Source: JAAELZ01 sp965237995 | GTDB taxonomy: Bacteria > Pseudomonadota > Gammaproteobacteria > Arenicellales > Poriferihabitantaceae | Direction: 5' to 3' | DNA length: 64,000 nucleotides | NCBI GenBank assembly: GCA_965237995.1 | Contig: CBDEGO010000004.1 | Location: forward strand, 1 to 64,000 | Shown: positions 63,894 through 64,000 of the stretch, in pieces | Numbering within the stretch: the first letter of the stretch is position 1 | Layout: every line of letters starts with the position of its first letter | Notes under the pieces: generated by a model | The model's database searches: none | The model's input: the letters and a program-made list of their open reading frames with translations, nothing else | What the model was told of the DNA's origin: nothing | Position numbers and translations under genes: made by a program

Positions 63894-64000
63894 CTACGCC
63901 GCTTTAGCTTCCTGAGCAGTCAACGCCTGTTTCGCGCGGGCCACTAAATCAGCGAATGCTTCTTTATCGTGTACTGCAATATCCGCCAACACTTTACGAT
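63894..64000 (-). CDS. rplT: 50S ribosomal protein L20, C-terminal part
   Basis: The last 35 codons are visible: RKVLADIAVHDKEAFADLVARAKQAL, then TAQEAKAA and a TAG stop. This matches the L20 C-terminus. The gene continues beyond the right edge. Its position before pheST is the conserved infC-rpmI-rplT-pheS-pheT order. Confidence 0.95.
   Translation of the reverse strand, partial: RKVLADIAVHDKEAFADLVARAKQALTAQEAKAA

Overview
The window looks like chromosomal DNA of a marine-type, heterotrophic gammaproteobacterium. The right end carries the conserved order rplT-pheS-pheT-ihfA-merR-tRNA-Pro(GGG), all on the minus strand, which is typical of Gammaproteobacteria. The rest is dense with TRAP, TTT and ABC uptake systems and sugar catabolism. 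I cannot assign a genus.

The main structural result is a probable tRNA-Pro genomic island of about 55 kb. The last 49 nt of the tRNA-Pro gene plus 14-15 nt of its flank (59407-59470) recur as a 64-bp direct repeat with one mismatch at 4237-4300. A tyrosine integrase remnant with three in-frame stops (58935-59333) starts 88 bp from the tRNA 3' end and reads into the island. Next to it lies a decayed Phd/Doc toxin-antitoxin pair, and the far end carries an IS3-family insertion (4652-5845) with a 4-bp target duplication. The island therefore looks old and immobilised.

Layout. 1-4125, outside the island: a PhyH dioxygenase (cut by the window edge) and a dimethylglycine/sarcosine dehydrogenase-like flavoprotein, divergent from a GntR/UTRA regulator. 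4.2-6.8 kb: attachment repeat, IS element and two small unknown genes. 6.9-16.7 kb: a beta-hydroxyacid dehydrogenase, a TRAP transporter, a tripartite tricarboxylate transporter, an IclR regulator, KDG kinase and KDPG aldolase, probably for sugar-acid use. 17.0-18.8 kb: a secreted unknown protein and a porin. 19.2-31.9 kb: a complete glucose module, with zwf-pgl-edd-eda (Entner-Doudoroff), an AraC regulator, a glucose-type ABC transporter, glucokinase and a ROK regulator. 32.2-47.9 kb: two divergent inositol-type operons. One has a sugar ABC transporter, an Idh-type dehydrogenase, a PfkB kinase, an IolB and a class II aldolase. The other has rpiR-iolC-iolD-iolB-iolE-iolG plus a PhyH enzyme. 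48-57.8 kb: a polyol module with an ABC transporter, sorbitol- and mannitol-type dehydrogenases, fructokinase, a small kinase, a LacI regulator and a membrane protein. 58-59.5 kb: decayed toxin-antitoxin genes, integrase remnant and tRNA-Pro.

Taken together the island would import glucose, inositols, polyols and sugar acids and feed them to Entner-Doudoroff intermediates or acetyl-CoA. Each module has its own regulator, and several have clear dyad operators beside the regulator gene. Four transporter operons carry a hairpin directly after the binding-protein gene. All functional calls come from reading sequence motifs; no database search was run.
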